A stretch of 64,000 nucleotides of DNA from the NCBI RefSeq assembly GCF_000058485.1, contig NC_008278.1:2536962-2600961 (forward strand), written 5' to 3'. This DNA comes from Frankia alni ACN14a (GTDB taxonomy: Bacteria; Actinomycetota; Actinomycetes; Frankiales; Frankiaceae). Below the pieces are notes generated by a model. It did no database searches and was not told where the DNA came from. It worked only from the letters and a program-made list of their open reading frames with translations. The translations under genes were made by a program, and so were the position numbers. Shown here in pieces: positions 31,136 to 39,503 of the stretch (positions are counted from its first letter, which is position 1; every line of letters begins with the position of its first letter).

Positions 31136-32467
31136 ATGGGAAGCCGTGCCGCCGGATCGCCGGCGGGCCGGGCAGGGACGGCGCGGCGGTGCCGGCCCAC
31201 GGCCGGCCGCCTGGCGGACGTCCGGGCGCTGACCCGGCCGGGAACCGCGCTGGCGGACGCCGTCCCGTTCGCCGCCGGCGGCCTCGCGGTGGCGGATCCG
31301 CGGGTCGGTGCGGTGCTACTGCTCGTCCTCGCCGGGGTGCTGGTGTCGGTGTGCGGTCGCCTGCTCGACGCGGTCGCCGGGCTCGACGCCGATCGGATCA
31401 ACCCGGTGCGCCGGGACGGTCCCCTCGTCCAGGGCAGGGTCGCACCCGGCTGGGCCACCGGCTGGGCGGTGCTGGCCGGGACTGCGGTGCTGGGCGGCGG
31501 CTGGCTGTGGGCGGCGTCCCTGCCCGCCCGGATCGGCTTCGTGGCGCTCATCGGCCTGCGGGCCTGGCTGGCCCTGTCCCGAGGGCGGTCGCGGTTCGGC
31601 CCACCGCTGCGCCGCCCGCTGGTCGCCGCCACGCTCGCCGGCGGGCTGCCGCTGGGCGTCGCCGCCACCGGGGGCGAGGTGGGCGTGGGCGCGGGCGTGC
31701 TCACCGCGGGATTCGGCCTCGCGGTGATCGTCGCCGGTTGGACGGTCACCGACCTGCGTGATCTGCCGATCGACCGGGTCTGCGGGCGACGCACGCCGGC
31801 GCTGGCCACCGGCGTGCACCTGCGCCGACCTCGCGGTTTCGTCTTCCCGCGGCGGTATGTCGCGATCGTGCTCACCGCGCAGGTCGGGATCGTCGCCGTC
31901 GTGTCCACGGTGGGCGGGCTCGCCCTCGCCGCCGCCGCCGCCGCCGACGCCGCCGCCGACGTCGACGGCGCCCCCACGCTGTCGGCGGCCGTGCCCCGAG
32001 GGCCGGCCGCGCTCGCCCCGGTGACGCCCGGGCCCTCCGATGGCCACGTCTGCCTGGCCGGCCGAGGGCTCGCCGCGGCCGCGGCCGTCCTCGCCGCGCT
32101 GGTCGCCACCGCCGGGCTGATCCGGCTGGTCCGGTCGGGCGCCCCGGGCCTCGATCCGATCCGGTCACCCCGTCCCCGCGGCGGCGGCTTCATCCTGGCG
32201 AACCTGCTCGCCTGCCAGCTTGCGAGCGTCGCCTGGCTGCTGACCGAGCCGTCCGGGCTGCCGTTGTGGGCCCTGCTGCCCGCCCTCGGCGGCTGGGCGG
32301 TCGGCCTGCCGGTGCGGTTGCTGGCCGAGCGGAACGGCGGCGGGTTCCCATCGGTGCGCGCGGCCGGCACCCCGCAGCTCCCGGCGCTGCCCGCCGGCTC
32401 GACCGCGGCCGCGTCCGCCCCGGCCGGGGCGCGTCAGGACGACGGTGAGCGGCCGACGAGCCGCTGA
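31136..32467 (+). CDS. UbiA-family prenyltransferase-like membrane protein
   Basis: A 443-residue protein with about eight or nine hydrophobic helices. The two Asp-rich motifs of UbiA enzymes are present in recognisable form: DAVAGLDADRINPVRRDGP (residues about 77-95), where the usual first Asn is Asp, and VTDLRDLPIDRVCGRRTP (about 204-221). Such enzymes attach prenyl chains to aromatic or other acceptors, binding diphosphate through magnesium. The acceptor is unknown. Poly-Ala and Pro-rich stretches sit between later helices, and the C-terminus is a polar tail. The ATG has GAGG four bases upstream. The 3' end overlaps the convergent STAND gene by 34 bases. Confidence 0.7.
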   Translation: MGSRAAGSPAGRAGTARRCRPTAGRLADVRALTRPGTALADAVPFAAGGLAVADPRVGAVLLLVLAGVLVSVCGRLLDAVAGLDADRINPVRRDGPLVQGRVAPGWATGWAVLAGTAVLGGGWLWAASLPARIGFVALIGLRAWLALSRGRSRFGPPLRRPLVAATLAGGLPLGVAATGGEVGVGAGVLTAGFGLAVIVAGWTVTDLRDLPIDRVCGRRTPALATGVHLRRPRGFVFPRRYVAIVLTAQVGIVAVVSTVGGLALAAAAAADAAADVDGAPTLSAAVPRGPAALAPVTPGPSDGHVCLAGRGLAAAAAVLAALVATAGLIRLVRSGAPGLDPIRSPRPRGGGFILANLLACQLASVAWLLTEPSGLPLWALLPALGGWAVGLPVRLLAERNGGGFPSVRAAGTPQLPALPAGSTAAASAPAGARQDDGERPTSR

Positions 32468-35310
32468 AGCCGCCGGGTGGTCCCGTGCTCCGGGCCCAGC
32501 ACCCGCAGGCTGCGCCGGTACGCGTCCGCCACGTCGGCGCGCCGCGCGGCGAGCCGGCCGAGCTCCTGCTCGATCTCGCCGTGCAGGCAGATCGCCGCCA
32601 GCGTGCGGGGATGATCGGGGCCCAGGACGCGCCGGCAGACCGCCACCAGCTCGGCGGCCCGGCCCGCGGCCCGGGCATGCTCGCCGCGACGGTGGTCGAG
32701 CCGAGCGAGGTGGTAGCGGGTCACGAGGGTCGCCGGATGCTCGGGTCCGAGCGTGTCGACCCGATCGGTCCACACGGCGCTCAGCAGGTCTTCGGCCGCA
32801 GTCCACTGCTGCTCGTCGACGAGCATGTCCGCGACGTTGTTACGGGTGGTGAGGGTGTCGCGGTGACGGTGGCCGAGGACCCGTTCCCGGCTGGTGAGCG
32901 TTCGCCTGAGCCACCCGAGCGCCTCGGGGTGGTGGCCCGACTCGCGCAGGGTGCGGCCCAGGTAGTGCTGCGTCGTCAGGGTGTCGGGGTGCTCCGCGCC
33001 CAGGACCCTGGCCCGGTCGTCGAGGACGGCCCGCAGCCCCTCCTCCGCGTCGCCGGGCCGGCCCTGCGCGGCGCGCACCCGGTACAGGTCGTGGGCGGCG
33101 GACAGCACGTCGGCGTGGTCGTCGCCGAACAGCTGCCGCCCGGTGCGCAGCACGCCCTCGTAGGCCTCGGCGGCCTCGGCGAGGCGTCCGGTCGCGCGCA
33201 GGAAGCGGGCGGCGACGGTGGCGGGTACCAGCAGCTCCGGCGGCAGCCGCCCCTCGGTCAACGCCGGCAGTCCCCACCGGTGCCGGGCGCGCAGCATCGC
33301 CAGGCCCGCGTCCGCGTGCCCGGCGAGCATCGTCCAGTGGGGCCAGGTCTCGGGGTCGCGCGGGTCGAGCCGCCGGGCGGCGTGGACCAGCAACGCGGTG
33401 ATCGTCTCCAGGTAGTCCTCGACCCGACCGGAGACGTGCGCGGCCCGGCCGAAGCTGTCCCGCACCAGGGGATGCAACCAGATCCGGTGCGCGGTGTCCG
33501 CCTCGCCGGGCGCCGACGCGTCGGCCCGGGCCGCCGGGCCGGCTGACCTGGTCGGGTCGAGGGTGTGCTCGATCAGGCCCTGGCCGGCGAGAGCCCGGAC
33601 CAACCCCCACAGCTCGGTCGCCGTCAGGGCGCCGAACAGGGGCGAGGCGGTGAGCACCTCGGCGTTGACAAGCACGTCGACGGGGATCGGATCGCCGCCG
33701 AGGCAGGCGAACAGGGTCAGCAGCTGCTGGGCCCGGTCGTGCCCGCGCAGGGCGAGCAGGTTCAGCGAGAGATCCCAGGTCGGCCCGACGAGCTCGCGCT
33801 CCCGACGCCGGCCGGGCATCCCCGCCGCCGCCCCGCCGCTCAGGCCCGTGCCGGGGTCAGCCCGGGTGTGGGGATCGGTCGGAGTGCGGACGTCCGGCGG
33901 CGTGGCCGGGGGCTGCGGGCGCGGATGCGGGGCCGCGGACCGTGGGTTCGCTGCCGCGAAGTCCGGCAGCAGCGACCACGGCCCACCGGTACGCAGGAAC
34001 TGTTCGTACGCCGGATAGGTCCGGGGGATGACCGCGCCGCCGAAGCCCGGCGGCATCCGCCGCGCCTCGGCCAGGAACTGGCCGGCGAGCGAGAGCGCCA
34101 AGGGCAGGCCGCCGAGGCGGCGGCCGAGGCTCTGCGCGGCCTGCGCGGACCCCGGGCCGTCACCGGCGAGGTCGAGCAGCGCCTGGCCGGCGTCGCGGTC
34201 GGTGAGGGGCGCGAGCCGGTGCAGGCGTAGCCAGGGCGGGACCCGATCCCCGGCGGAGCCGAGCGACCAGGCCGCGCCGTCGCGGGTGGTCACCACGACC
34301 ATCCCCTGCGCCCCGGTGACGGGGCGCAGCCAACCGGTTCCGTCAAGTACATCGCCCGCCGACGGGCCCAGGTCGTCGGCGGGATTGTCGGCGTTGTCGA
34401 CGACCAGCAACCATGGTTGGTCGAGGGCACCGAGCAGCCGCCAGACCAGGTCGGGCAGGCTTGCCCGGCGCAGTTGATGATGGGTGGCGCCAAGCTCGAC
34501 GGCGAGCGCCCCCATCGCCGCGGGCACCGCGCCGGGACGGGTGGCGCTGATCCACCAGGTCCGCACGCCGCGATCGAGCGCGGCCGCGGCGAGGGCGAGC
34601 GCCACGGTGCTCTTGCCGATCCCGCCGAGCCCGTGCAGGACGTGCACCCGCCCGCGAACCCGCGTGTCGTTGCCCGACCCCGCCAGCCCCGCCGGTCTAC
34701 CTGGCCCGACCGGCCCAACCGGCCTCGTCGGCCCCTCCCCGGTGGCATGACCGGCGGCGGGGAGCCGTCCGGTCAGCAGGGTGAGGATCTCCTCGCGGCC
34801 GCGCACGGCCGGCAGCCGGTCCAGCCGGGCCACGGGTGGTGCGATCGTCAGGGCGGCCGCGTGCTCGTCGCCGCGGACCCGGTCGACGGGCCCCCGCGGG
34901 GAACCATGCTCGTCGAGCCTCCGGGCGGCGAGGTCGCCGAGACCCCACCCGCCACGGGCGGCGTCCCGCTCTGGGGCGTCGCGCTCGGTGGCGTCGCGAT
35001 CGGTGGTGCCCCGCTCGTCGTCGGGCGAGCCCCGGCGGGTGCGCCGGATCCGGCTCCAGGTCTCGACCCAGCGGCGCAGCTCGACGGGGTCGGTGACCCC
35101 GCAGGTGCGCAGCATGTTCTCGACGAGGTTCGCCGGCTTCAGCCCCGGCAGGTGCGATCCGCCGAAGTAGCCGCCGACGGTGCTGGGCGGGACGTTCACC
35201 CTGCGGGCGACGTCGCGCACGCTGAGCCCCGCCCGCTCCCGGACGACCGTCAGTACACGTCCGAACTCCGCGCAGGTGGTGACGGCGGTCAGGTCGAACT
35301 CGTCGGACAC
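32434..35310 (-). CDS. XRE-HTH / NB-ARC-like NTPase / TPR (STAND) regulator
   Basis: A 958-residue protein. An N-terminal XRE helix-turn-helix (residues about 15-50, ERAGLSVRDVARRVNVPPST) is followed by a charged linker with RDATERDAPERDA repeats and a STAND NTPase with Walker A HGLGGIGKST (226-235) and Walker B WLLVVDNADN. A helical region follows and then C-terminal tetratricopeptide repeats (about 650-940) of the type LGAEHPDTLTTQHYLGRTL. STAND proteins are signal-triggered ATP-dependent switches; in actinomycetes the XRE-NB-ARC-TPR form is linked to regulation of antibiotic production or to defence. The GTG start at 35310 places the HTH at the usual distance. The trigger is unknown. Confidence 0.85.
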   Translation of the reverse strand: MSDEFDLTAVTTCAEFGRVLTVVRERAGLSVRDVARRVNVPPSTVGGYFGGSHLPGLKPANLVENMLRTCGVTDPVELRRWVETWSRIRRTRRGSPDDERGTTDRDATERDAPERDAARGGWGLGDLAARRLDEHGSPRGPVDRVRGDEHAAALTIAPPVARLDRLPAVRGREEILTLLTGRLPAAGHATGEGPTRPVGPVGPGRPAGLAGSGNDTRVRGRVHVLHGLGGIGKSTVALALAAAALDRGVRTWWISATRPGAVPAAMGALAVELGATHHQLRRASLPDLVWRLLGALDQPWLLVVDNADNPADDLGPSAGDVLDGTGWLRPVTGAQGMVVVTTRDGAAWSLGSAGDRVPPWLRLHRLAPLTDRDAGQALLDLAGDGPGSAQAAQSLGRRLGGLPLALSLAGQFLAEARRMPPGFGGAVIPRTYPAYEQFLRTGGPWSLLPDFAAANPRSAAPHPRPQPPATPPDVRTPTDPHTRADPGTGLSGGAAAGMPGRRRERELVGPTWDLSLNLLALRGHDRAQQLLTLFACLGGDPIPVDVLVNAEVLTASPLFGALTATELWGLVRALAGQGLIEHTLDPTRSAGPAARADASAPGEADTAHRIWLHPLVRDSFGRAAHVSGRVEDYLETITALLVHAARRLDPRDPETWPHWTMLAGHADAGLAMLRARHRWGLPALTEGRLPPELLVPATVAARFLRATGRLAEAAEAYEGVLRTGRQLFGDDHADVLSAAHDLYRVRAAQGRPGDAEEGLRAVLDDRARVLGAEHPDTLTTQHYLGRTLRESGHHPEALGWLRRTLTSRERVLGHRHRDTLTTRNNVADMLVDEQQWTAAEDLLSAVWTDRVDTLGPEHPATLVTRYHLARLDHRRGEHARAAGRAAELVAVCRRVLGPDHPRTLAAICLHGEIEQELGRLAARRADVADAYRRSLRVLGPEHGTTRRLQRLVGRSPSS

Positions 35311-35460
35311 GCGCGAACCTCGGTGCAGGGCGGTGAGCGGGGCGGATCGTGATGCAGTGCGCCAATCTTGCCGTGGTCGGTCGATGGCGGATAGACCGCC
35401 GGCCCCTCGAACACGCCGGGCGATCGTCGGGAGCGAAAACCGTGGTCGGGCGCCCGCCGG

Positions 35461-35540
35461 GTCAGCCCTCGTCCCGCCCGGTGAGCCCTCGTCCCGCCCG
35501 GTCAGCCGTCGCCCGGGCGGTTCAGCCGTCGCCCGGGTGG
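35461..35540. repeat. Four tandem 20-bp repeats, noncoding
   Basis: Four 20-bp units starting at 35461, 35481, 35501 and 35521. Units 1-2 are of the form GTCAGCCCTCGTCCCGCCCG, and units 3-4 diverge to carry the palindrome CGCCCGGGCG. They end just before the DUF3616 stop codon, so they may double as its terminator. Confidence 0.6.
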
Positions 35541-35541
35541 T

Positions 35542-36660
35542 TCAGCCGTGAGACAGCGGTACGACGTCGGCGAGGATCTCGTGCCGGTGCCAGCGCCGCC
35601 GCGGGGCCGGGCTGTCGTGCACCACCAGCAACGACGACGGATCGCCGGGCAGCAGCGCGATCCCCTCCGGATGGTCGTCGCCGACCCCGACCGGCAGGTC
35701 CAGCACGGGCTCGATCGCCTCGTCCGTGACGACGACGCTTGTGCGCGCGTGCGCGGCGCCCCGCCAGCGGTAGATCCGCACCGGCCCGTCGAGATCCATC
35801 GTCGGGCCCGCGAGCAGCAGCAGATCGTCGCCGTGGGCGAGGATGTCCCGCACGCCGAGCCCGTCGAGGTCGAGGAAGTGCTTGCGGTAACGGGGACCGC
35901 CGTTGCCGTCATCGCCGTTGCCGTTGCCGTCGCCGAGCGGGGCGAGCACCAGGTCCTGGCCGTCGCCCTCGGTGAGGCGCAGCTCGAGCACCACCGCCCA
36001 GCCGCGCAGCACCGGACCGCGCAACCCCAGGTAGATCCGTTCGCCGACGACCGCGAGCCCCTCGATGTCCAGGCCGTTGTCCTTGCTCGGGATCTTCAGG
36101 AACAGGCCGAGGTGCTCGTCGTCCCGCAGCGCCCGCGTGAGCCGGTTGCGCTTGGACAGGCCGAGCGCGGCGGCGGTCAGCTTCGCCCCGCTCGGCGAGG
36201 CCGGCGCCGGGGCGCTGGGAACGAGGGTCGGCGCCCCGTCGATGTCCACCACCGGGATGCGGCCGAGCAGGCAGCGGTTGGCGTTGCTGCTCACCCTGGC
36301 CAGCCGGGCCAGCGCCTGCTCGGTGGCGTGGTGTGGCTTGACCCGCTTACGGGTCCGGGCGTGCGAACCGACGAACCAGAGGTAGTCGCCGTGCCGGTCG
36401 ATGCCCTCGATGTCGATCTCGAGCTGGCTGCCGTCCGGTTCCGGCGGTTCGGGCAGCGGGAGGAAGTCCGCGACCGAGAAGCTGACATGGTCGACGAAGC
36501 CGTCCCCGCTCGGCGACAACGTCGTCCGCTCGATGGTGATCGTCTCGTCGCCGGCGAGCCAGAGATGGCGCCCGTCGCCCTTGAGGGCGGACAGCGACTC
36601 CGCGATGTCGGTCACTCCGGCGTCGTCGGTGAAACGGATCGGAATCGTCCTCGCCGTCAT
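35542..36660 (-). CDS. DUF3616 family protein
   Basis: A 372-residue protein of the DUF3616 family, a predicted beta-propeller-like or all-beta domain. Visible conserved segments are LWLAGDETITIERL-like strands, IDIEGIDRHGDYLWFVGSHA, GLDIEGLAVVGERIYLGLRGP and a C-terminal HPEGIALLPGD. No catalytic function is established for the family. ATG at 36660 follows GAGGGA; the longer frame upstream is not conserved. A Gly/Asp/Asn insertion encoded by short repeats lies near residue 245. The 161 bp upstream towards the PfkB gene show nothing further. Confidence 0.75.
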   Translation of the reverse strand: MTARTIPIRFTDDAGVTDIAESLSALKGDGRHLWLAGDETITIERTTLSPSGDGFVDHVSFSVADFLPLPEPPEPDGSQLEIDIEGIDRHGDYLWFVGSHARTRKRVKPHHATEQALARLARVSSNANRCLLGRIPVVDIDGAPTLVPSAPAPASPSGAKLTAAALGLSKRNRLTRALRDDEHLGLFLKIPSKDNGLDIEGLAVVGERIYLGLRGPVLRGWAVVLELRLTEGDGQDLVLAPLGDGNGNGDDGNGGPRYRKHFLDLDGLGVRDILAHGDDLLLLAGPTMDLDGPVRIYRWRGAAHARTSVVVTDEAIEPVLDLPVGVGDDHPEGIALLPGDPSSLLVVHDSPAPRRRWHRHEILADVVPLSHG

Positions 36661-36821
36661 CGTTCCCTCGCTGCTGATCTCCACGGGCGCCACGCGACGC
36701 CGTGGGGGAGCGTAGTGCGCAACCGCGCCCCGTCGCCGCCGCTGTCGAGCAGCCGATACGCGACGAACACCGCAGGTCGGATCGGACCGGACCGGGCCCG
36801 TCGTCCATCAGCCGTCGCGCG

Positions 36822-37772
36822 TCAGCCGGCGTCCGACGGGCGCCCGTCCGGGGCGCGCAGCAGGTCGTCGATGTGCCCGGAGTTGACGTGGACGTCCGTG
36901 CCGGCGGAGCCGACCGCGCAGCCGGCGACGAGGACGGCGCGCCGGGCCGCCGCGTCGGGATCGCCGGTGGTGAGCCAGTAGTGCAGGAAACCGGCGCACA
37001 GCGCGTCCCCGGCGCCGGTTGTGTCGAGCACGCCGTGCGGGGCGCGGGCGGGCAGGTGGCACGGCGGACGGTCCCGGACGGCGAGCAGACAGCCGTCGCC
37101 GCCCATCCCGACGAGCACGATCTGGGCCGGGTAGCGGCTCAGCAGCGCGGCGGCGGTGTCGGCGGGGCTGGCCGCCAGGCGCTCGGCGGAGCAGAACACG
37201 ATGGTCGCCGCGGCCAGCCAGGGCCGGCTGTAGGCGTCGTGCGCGTCCACGATGGTCTGCACGTCGACGGCGATCGGCACGCCGACGGCCTGGGCGACGC
37301 CGATCAGGTCGCGGACGAAACCGGCGGTCGTCAGCACGGCGAGACGTGCCCCCGCGAGCAGGTCACGGAACACCGACGGCGGATAACGGGCCGTGGCGAG
37401 ATCAGCGAGGTCGGTGTGCACCTGCCGGGTGCCGCGCGGATCGACCAGGACGGGGGACATCGCGCTGTTCGCCGTCGGCAGCACCCCGGCCCCCCGATCG
37501 TCCGGCTCGTCCTCGCCGGGCGCGCCGAGCAGGCCAAGACGTCGCAGCTCGGCCCGGATCACCGTCCCGGCCGGATCGTTCCCGACGAGGGTGGCCAGGG
37601 ACGCAGGCGTGCCGAGCGCGTCCAGCGTCCGGGCGACGTTCAGCCCGACCCCGGAGACCGCCAGCCGCAGCCGTCCCGTCGCATACCGCACCGGCGCGTA
37701 GGCGACGGGAAACCCGTCCACCGGCACCGTCTGCTGCACGTTCACCACCCCGGCCACGACGACATCGGGCAT
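36822..37772 (-). CDS. PfkB-family carbohydrate kinase
   Basis: A 316-residue sugar kinase. The N-terminal GVGLNVARTL segment binds the sugar, and the C-terminal signature DTTGAGDALCAGFLHYW (residues about 248-264) holds the catalytic Asp and anion hole. The short insertion region and overall length fit the ribokinase/PfkB family; the exact sugar or nucleoside cannot be named. ATG at 37772 is preferred to a TTG six bases upstream. It lies 39 bp downstream of the AraC-type regulator on the same strand and may be co-transcribed with it. Confidence 0.85.
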   Translation of the reverse strand: MPDVVVAGVVNVQQTVPVDGFPVAYAPVRYATGRLRLAVSGVGLNVARTLDALGTPASLATLVGNDPAGTVIRAELRRLGLLGAPGEDEPDDRGAGVLPTANSAMSPVLVDPRGTRQVHTDLADLATARYPPSVFRDLLAGARLAVLTTAGFVRDLIGVAQAVGVPIAVDVQTIVDAHDAYSRPWLAAATIVFCSAERLAASPADTAAALLSRYPAQIVLVGMGGDGCLLAVRDRPPCHLPARAPHGVLDTTGAGDALCAGFLHYWLTTGDPDAAARRAVLVAGCAVGSAGTDVHVNSGHIDDLLRAPDGRPSDAG

Positions 37773-37811
37773 GTGCAAGGCGACCTTTCGAGACGACGTC
37801 CCGCGGCGGCG

Positions 37812-38699
37812 TCAGGCCGGGCGGGCGTAGCGGGCGGGGCTGGTGGCGAGCATGCGGCGGAAGTGCCTGGTCAGGTGGGCCTGGTCGTAGAAGCCGGCGA
37901 GCGTGGCGACCTCGGCCGGGCGGTGGCCGGCGAGCAGCAGGCGGCGGGCCAGGTCCACCCGCCGGCCGGTGAGGTAGCGGTGGGGCGGCAGACCAAACTC
38001 CTGGTGAAAGGCGCGGATCAGGTGGGTCGGATGGGCTCCGAGCAGCTCCGCGGCGGTGGCCAGCGTGATGCCCTCGGCGATCCGGCTGTCGATGAGGTCG
38101 CGCAGCGCGTGGGCGGCGGTCGGGTCCCGGCGGGGTGGTGGCGCACCGTCACGGCGGGCGGGCGAGCTGCCGCGGCGGGCCAGGTGGGCGCGTAGTCGTT
38201 CGCCGACGAGGGCGAGGCCGCTCTGGGCGGCGAGGTCCTCGCCGGGGGTCAGCAGGAGGTCGTGCAGCCGCCCGACGCGCCGGCGCAGGGCGGGGTCGGC
38301 CAGCGTCGGGGCGTCGACCGCGGTGCCGATCAGCTCGTCGCCGAGGAGGTCCCGATCGAGGTAGAGGACCCGCTTGCGGAAGCCGCCGGGCCGGGCCGAG
38401 CGGCCGTCGTGGGGGACGTCCGGCGGCAGCAGCGTCACCTGCGAGCGCAGCGTGCCGTGCTCGTGGCGGTCCAGGCCGTAGCGGACCGCGCCGGTGTCGA
38501 CGATGAGCAGCGTCCACGAGTCATGGGTGTGCGGCGGGTAGACGTGCGAGATGAACCGGGCGTGGAACACCTCGCGGACGCCCGCCACCGCCGGCCGCCA
38601 GGCGGCGACCGTCTGACCTTCCCCGACCCTGCCCGCCGCGGCGAGGTCCGCCGCGGGCGTGTGCGCCTCGGACACGTCAGGAACGTACAAGACCGTCAT
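37812..38699 (-). CDS. AraC-family transcriptional regulator with cupin sensor
   Basis: A 295-residue protein. The N-terminal cupin (AraC_binding, containing YPPHTHDSWTLLIVDTG) is followed by two C-terminal helix-turn-helix motifs (about 205-290) ending with GFYDQAHLTRHFRRM and SPARYARP. It is divergent from the DUF2000 gene with only 26 bp between the start codons, an arrangement seen repeatedly for this AraC/DUF2000 pair, so it likely controls that gene and itself. The ligand is unknown. Confidence 0.92.
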   Translation of the reverse strand: MTVLYVPDVSEAHTPAADLAAAGRVGEGQTVAAWRPAVAGVREVFHARFISHVYPPHTHDSWTLLIVDTGAVRYGLDRHEHGTLRSQVTLLPPDVPHDGRSARPGGFRKRVLYLDRDLLGDELIGTAVDAPTLADPALRRRVGRLHDLLLTPGEDLAAQSGLALVGERLRAHLARRGSSPARRDGAPPPRRDPTAAHALRDLIDSRIAEGITLATAAELLGAHPTHLIRAFHQEFGLPPHRYLTGRRVDLARRLLLAGHRPAEVATLAGFYDQAHLTRHFRRMLATSPARYARPA

Positions 38700-38725
38700 G
38701 CCGGCTGCCGCCGAGACTTGGCGGT

Positions 38726-39199
38726 GTGGATACTGATCTTCACCGCGACCGCGCCATGGACGGCGACGGGTCGTCGGAGCCTGCCCCGGTACGCTTCACC
38801 ACCAAGATCGCCGTGCTCCTGCGCGACGACCTGCTGGACTGGCAGCGGCTCAACGTCACGGCGTTCCTCGTCAGCGGGATAGCGGCGAGCAACCCGGAGC
38901 TGGTCGGCGAGCCCTACGCGGACGCGGACGGCCACGGGTACCTGCCCATGTTCCGCCAACCGGTGCTCGTGTTCGCCGGCTCGCGCGAGACGCTGACCTC
39001 GTCGTTCGCCCGCGTCGCCGGCCGGGGCCTGGCCATGTCGATCTTCACGTCCGACCTGTTTGCCACCGGCAACGACCGCGACAACCGGGCCGCCGTCCGA
39101 GCCGTGCCGCGCGACGCCCTCGACCTGGTCGGCCTCGCCCTGCACGGCCCGCGCAACGCCGTCGACAAGGCGCTCAAGGGCGCCCGCATGCACCCGTGA
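38726..39199 (+). CDS. DUF2000 family protein
   Basis: A 157-residue protein. The core (TKIAVLLRDDLLDWQRLNVTAF, EPYADADGHGYLPMFRQPV, RGLAMSIFTSDLFATGND, VGLALHGPRNAVDKALKGA) matches DUF2000, a family with a peptidyl-tRNA-hydrolase-II-like fold and no proven role. The start may be GTG 38726 or ATG 38756; the first ten residues are not conserved. Its position next to a divergent AraC gene supports a regulated pair. The stop overlaps the GTG of the Nudix-like gene (GTGA). Confidence 0.85.
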   Translation: MDTDLHRDRAMDGDGSSEPAPVRFTTKIAVLLRDDLLDWQRLNVTAFLVSGIAASNPELVGEPYADADGHGYLPMFRQPVLVFAGSRETLTSSFARVAGRGLAMSIFTSDLFATGNDRDNRAAVRAVPRDALDLVGLALHGPRNAVDKALKGARMHP

Positions 39200-39498
39200 C
39201 CGGGCCATCCGCGACAACCGGTGGCCAGGACGAAACGGGCGCCCGAGGGTGGTGGCCGGTCCCGCGTCGTTGGTTTCGGGACGCGGTACCCGCGGGCATG
39301 GCAGTCCGCCAGGTCCACGGTTTTGTCCTCGACGAGCTGGGGCGGGTCGTTCTTCAGGAGGACGAGGGAGTCTGCAACTTGCCGGGGGGCACCCCGGAAC
39401 CGGCGGACGCCGACCTGGCGGCGACCCTGGCCAGGGAGTGCGCGGAAGAGAGCCAGCTGCGGCACGGGCCGCCGGTGTTCGTGGGCCTCACCGACTGA
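39196..39498 (+). CDS. Short Nudix-type protein, apparently truncated
   Basis: A 100-residue protein with the N-terminal strands of a Nudix domain and a recognisable Nudix box (GGTPEPADADLAATLAREC followed by AEES). The protein stops about 15 residues after the box, where a full Nudix hydrolase would have roughly 50 more. The next gene starts on the opposite strand five bases later. It is therefore either a degraded gene or a minimal variant; hydrolase activity is doubtful. It is coupled to the DUF2000 gene. Confidence 0.65.
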   Translation: MTGPSATTGGQDETGARGWWPVPRRWFRDAVPAGMAVRQVHGFVLDELGRVVLQEDEGVCNLPGGTPEPADADLAATLARECAEESQLRHGPPVFVGLTD

Positions 39499-39503
39499 TC
39501 GCG

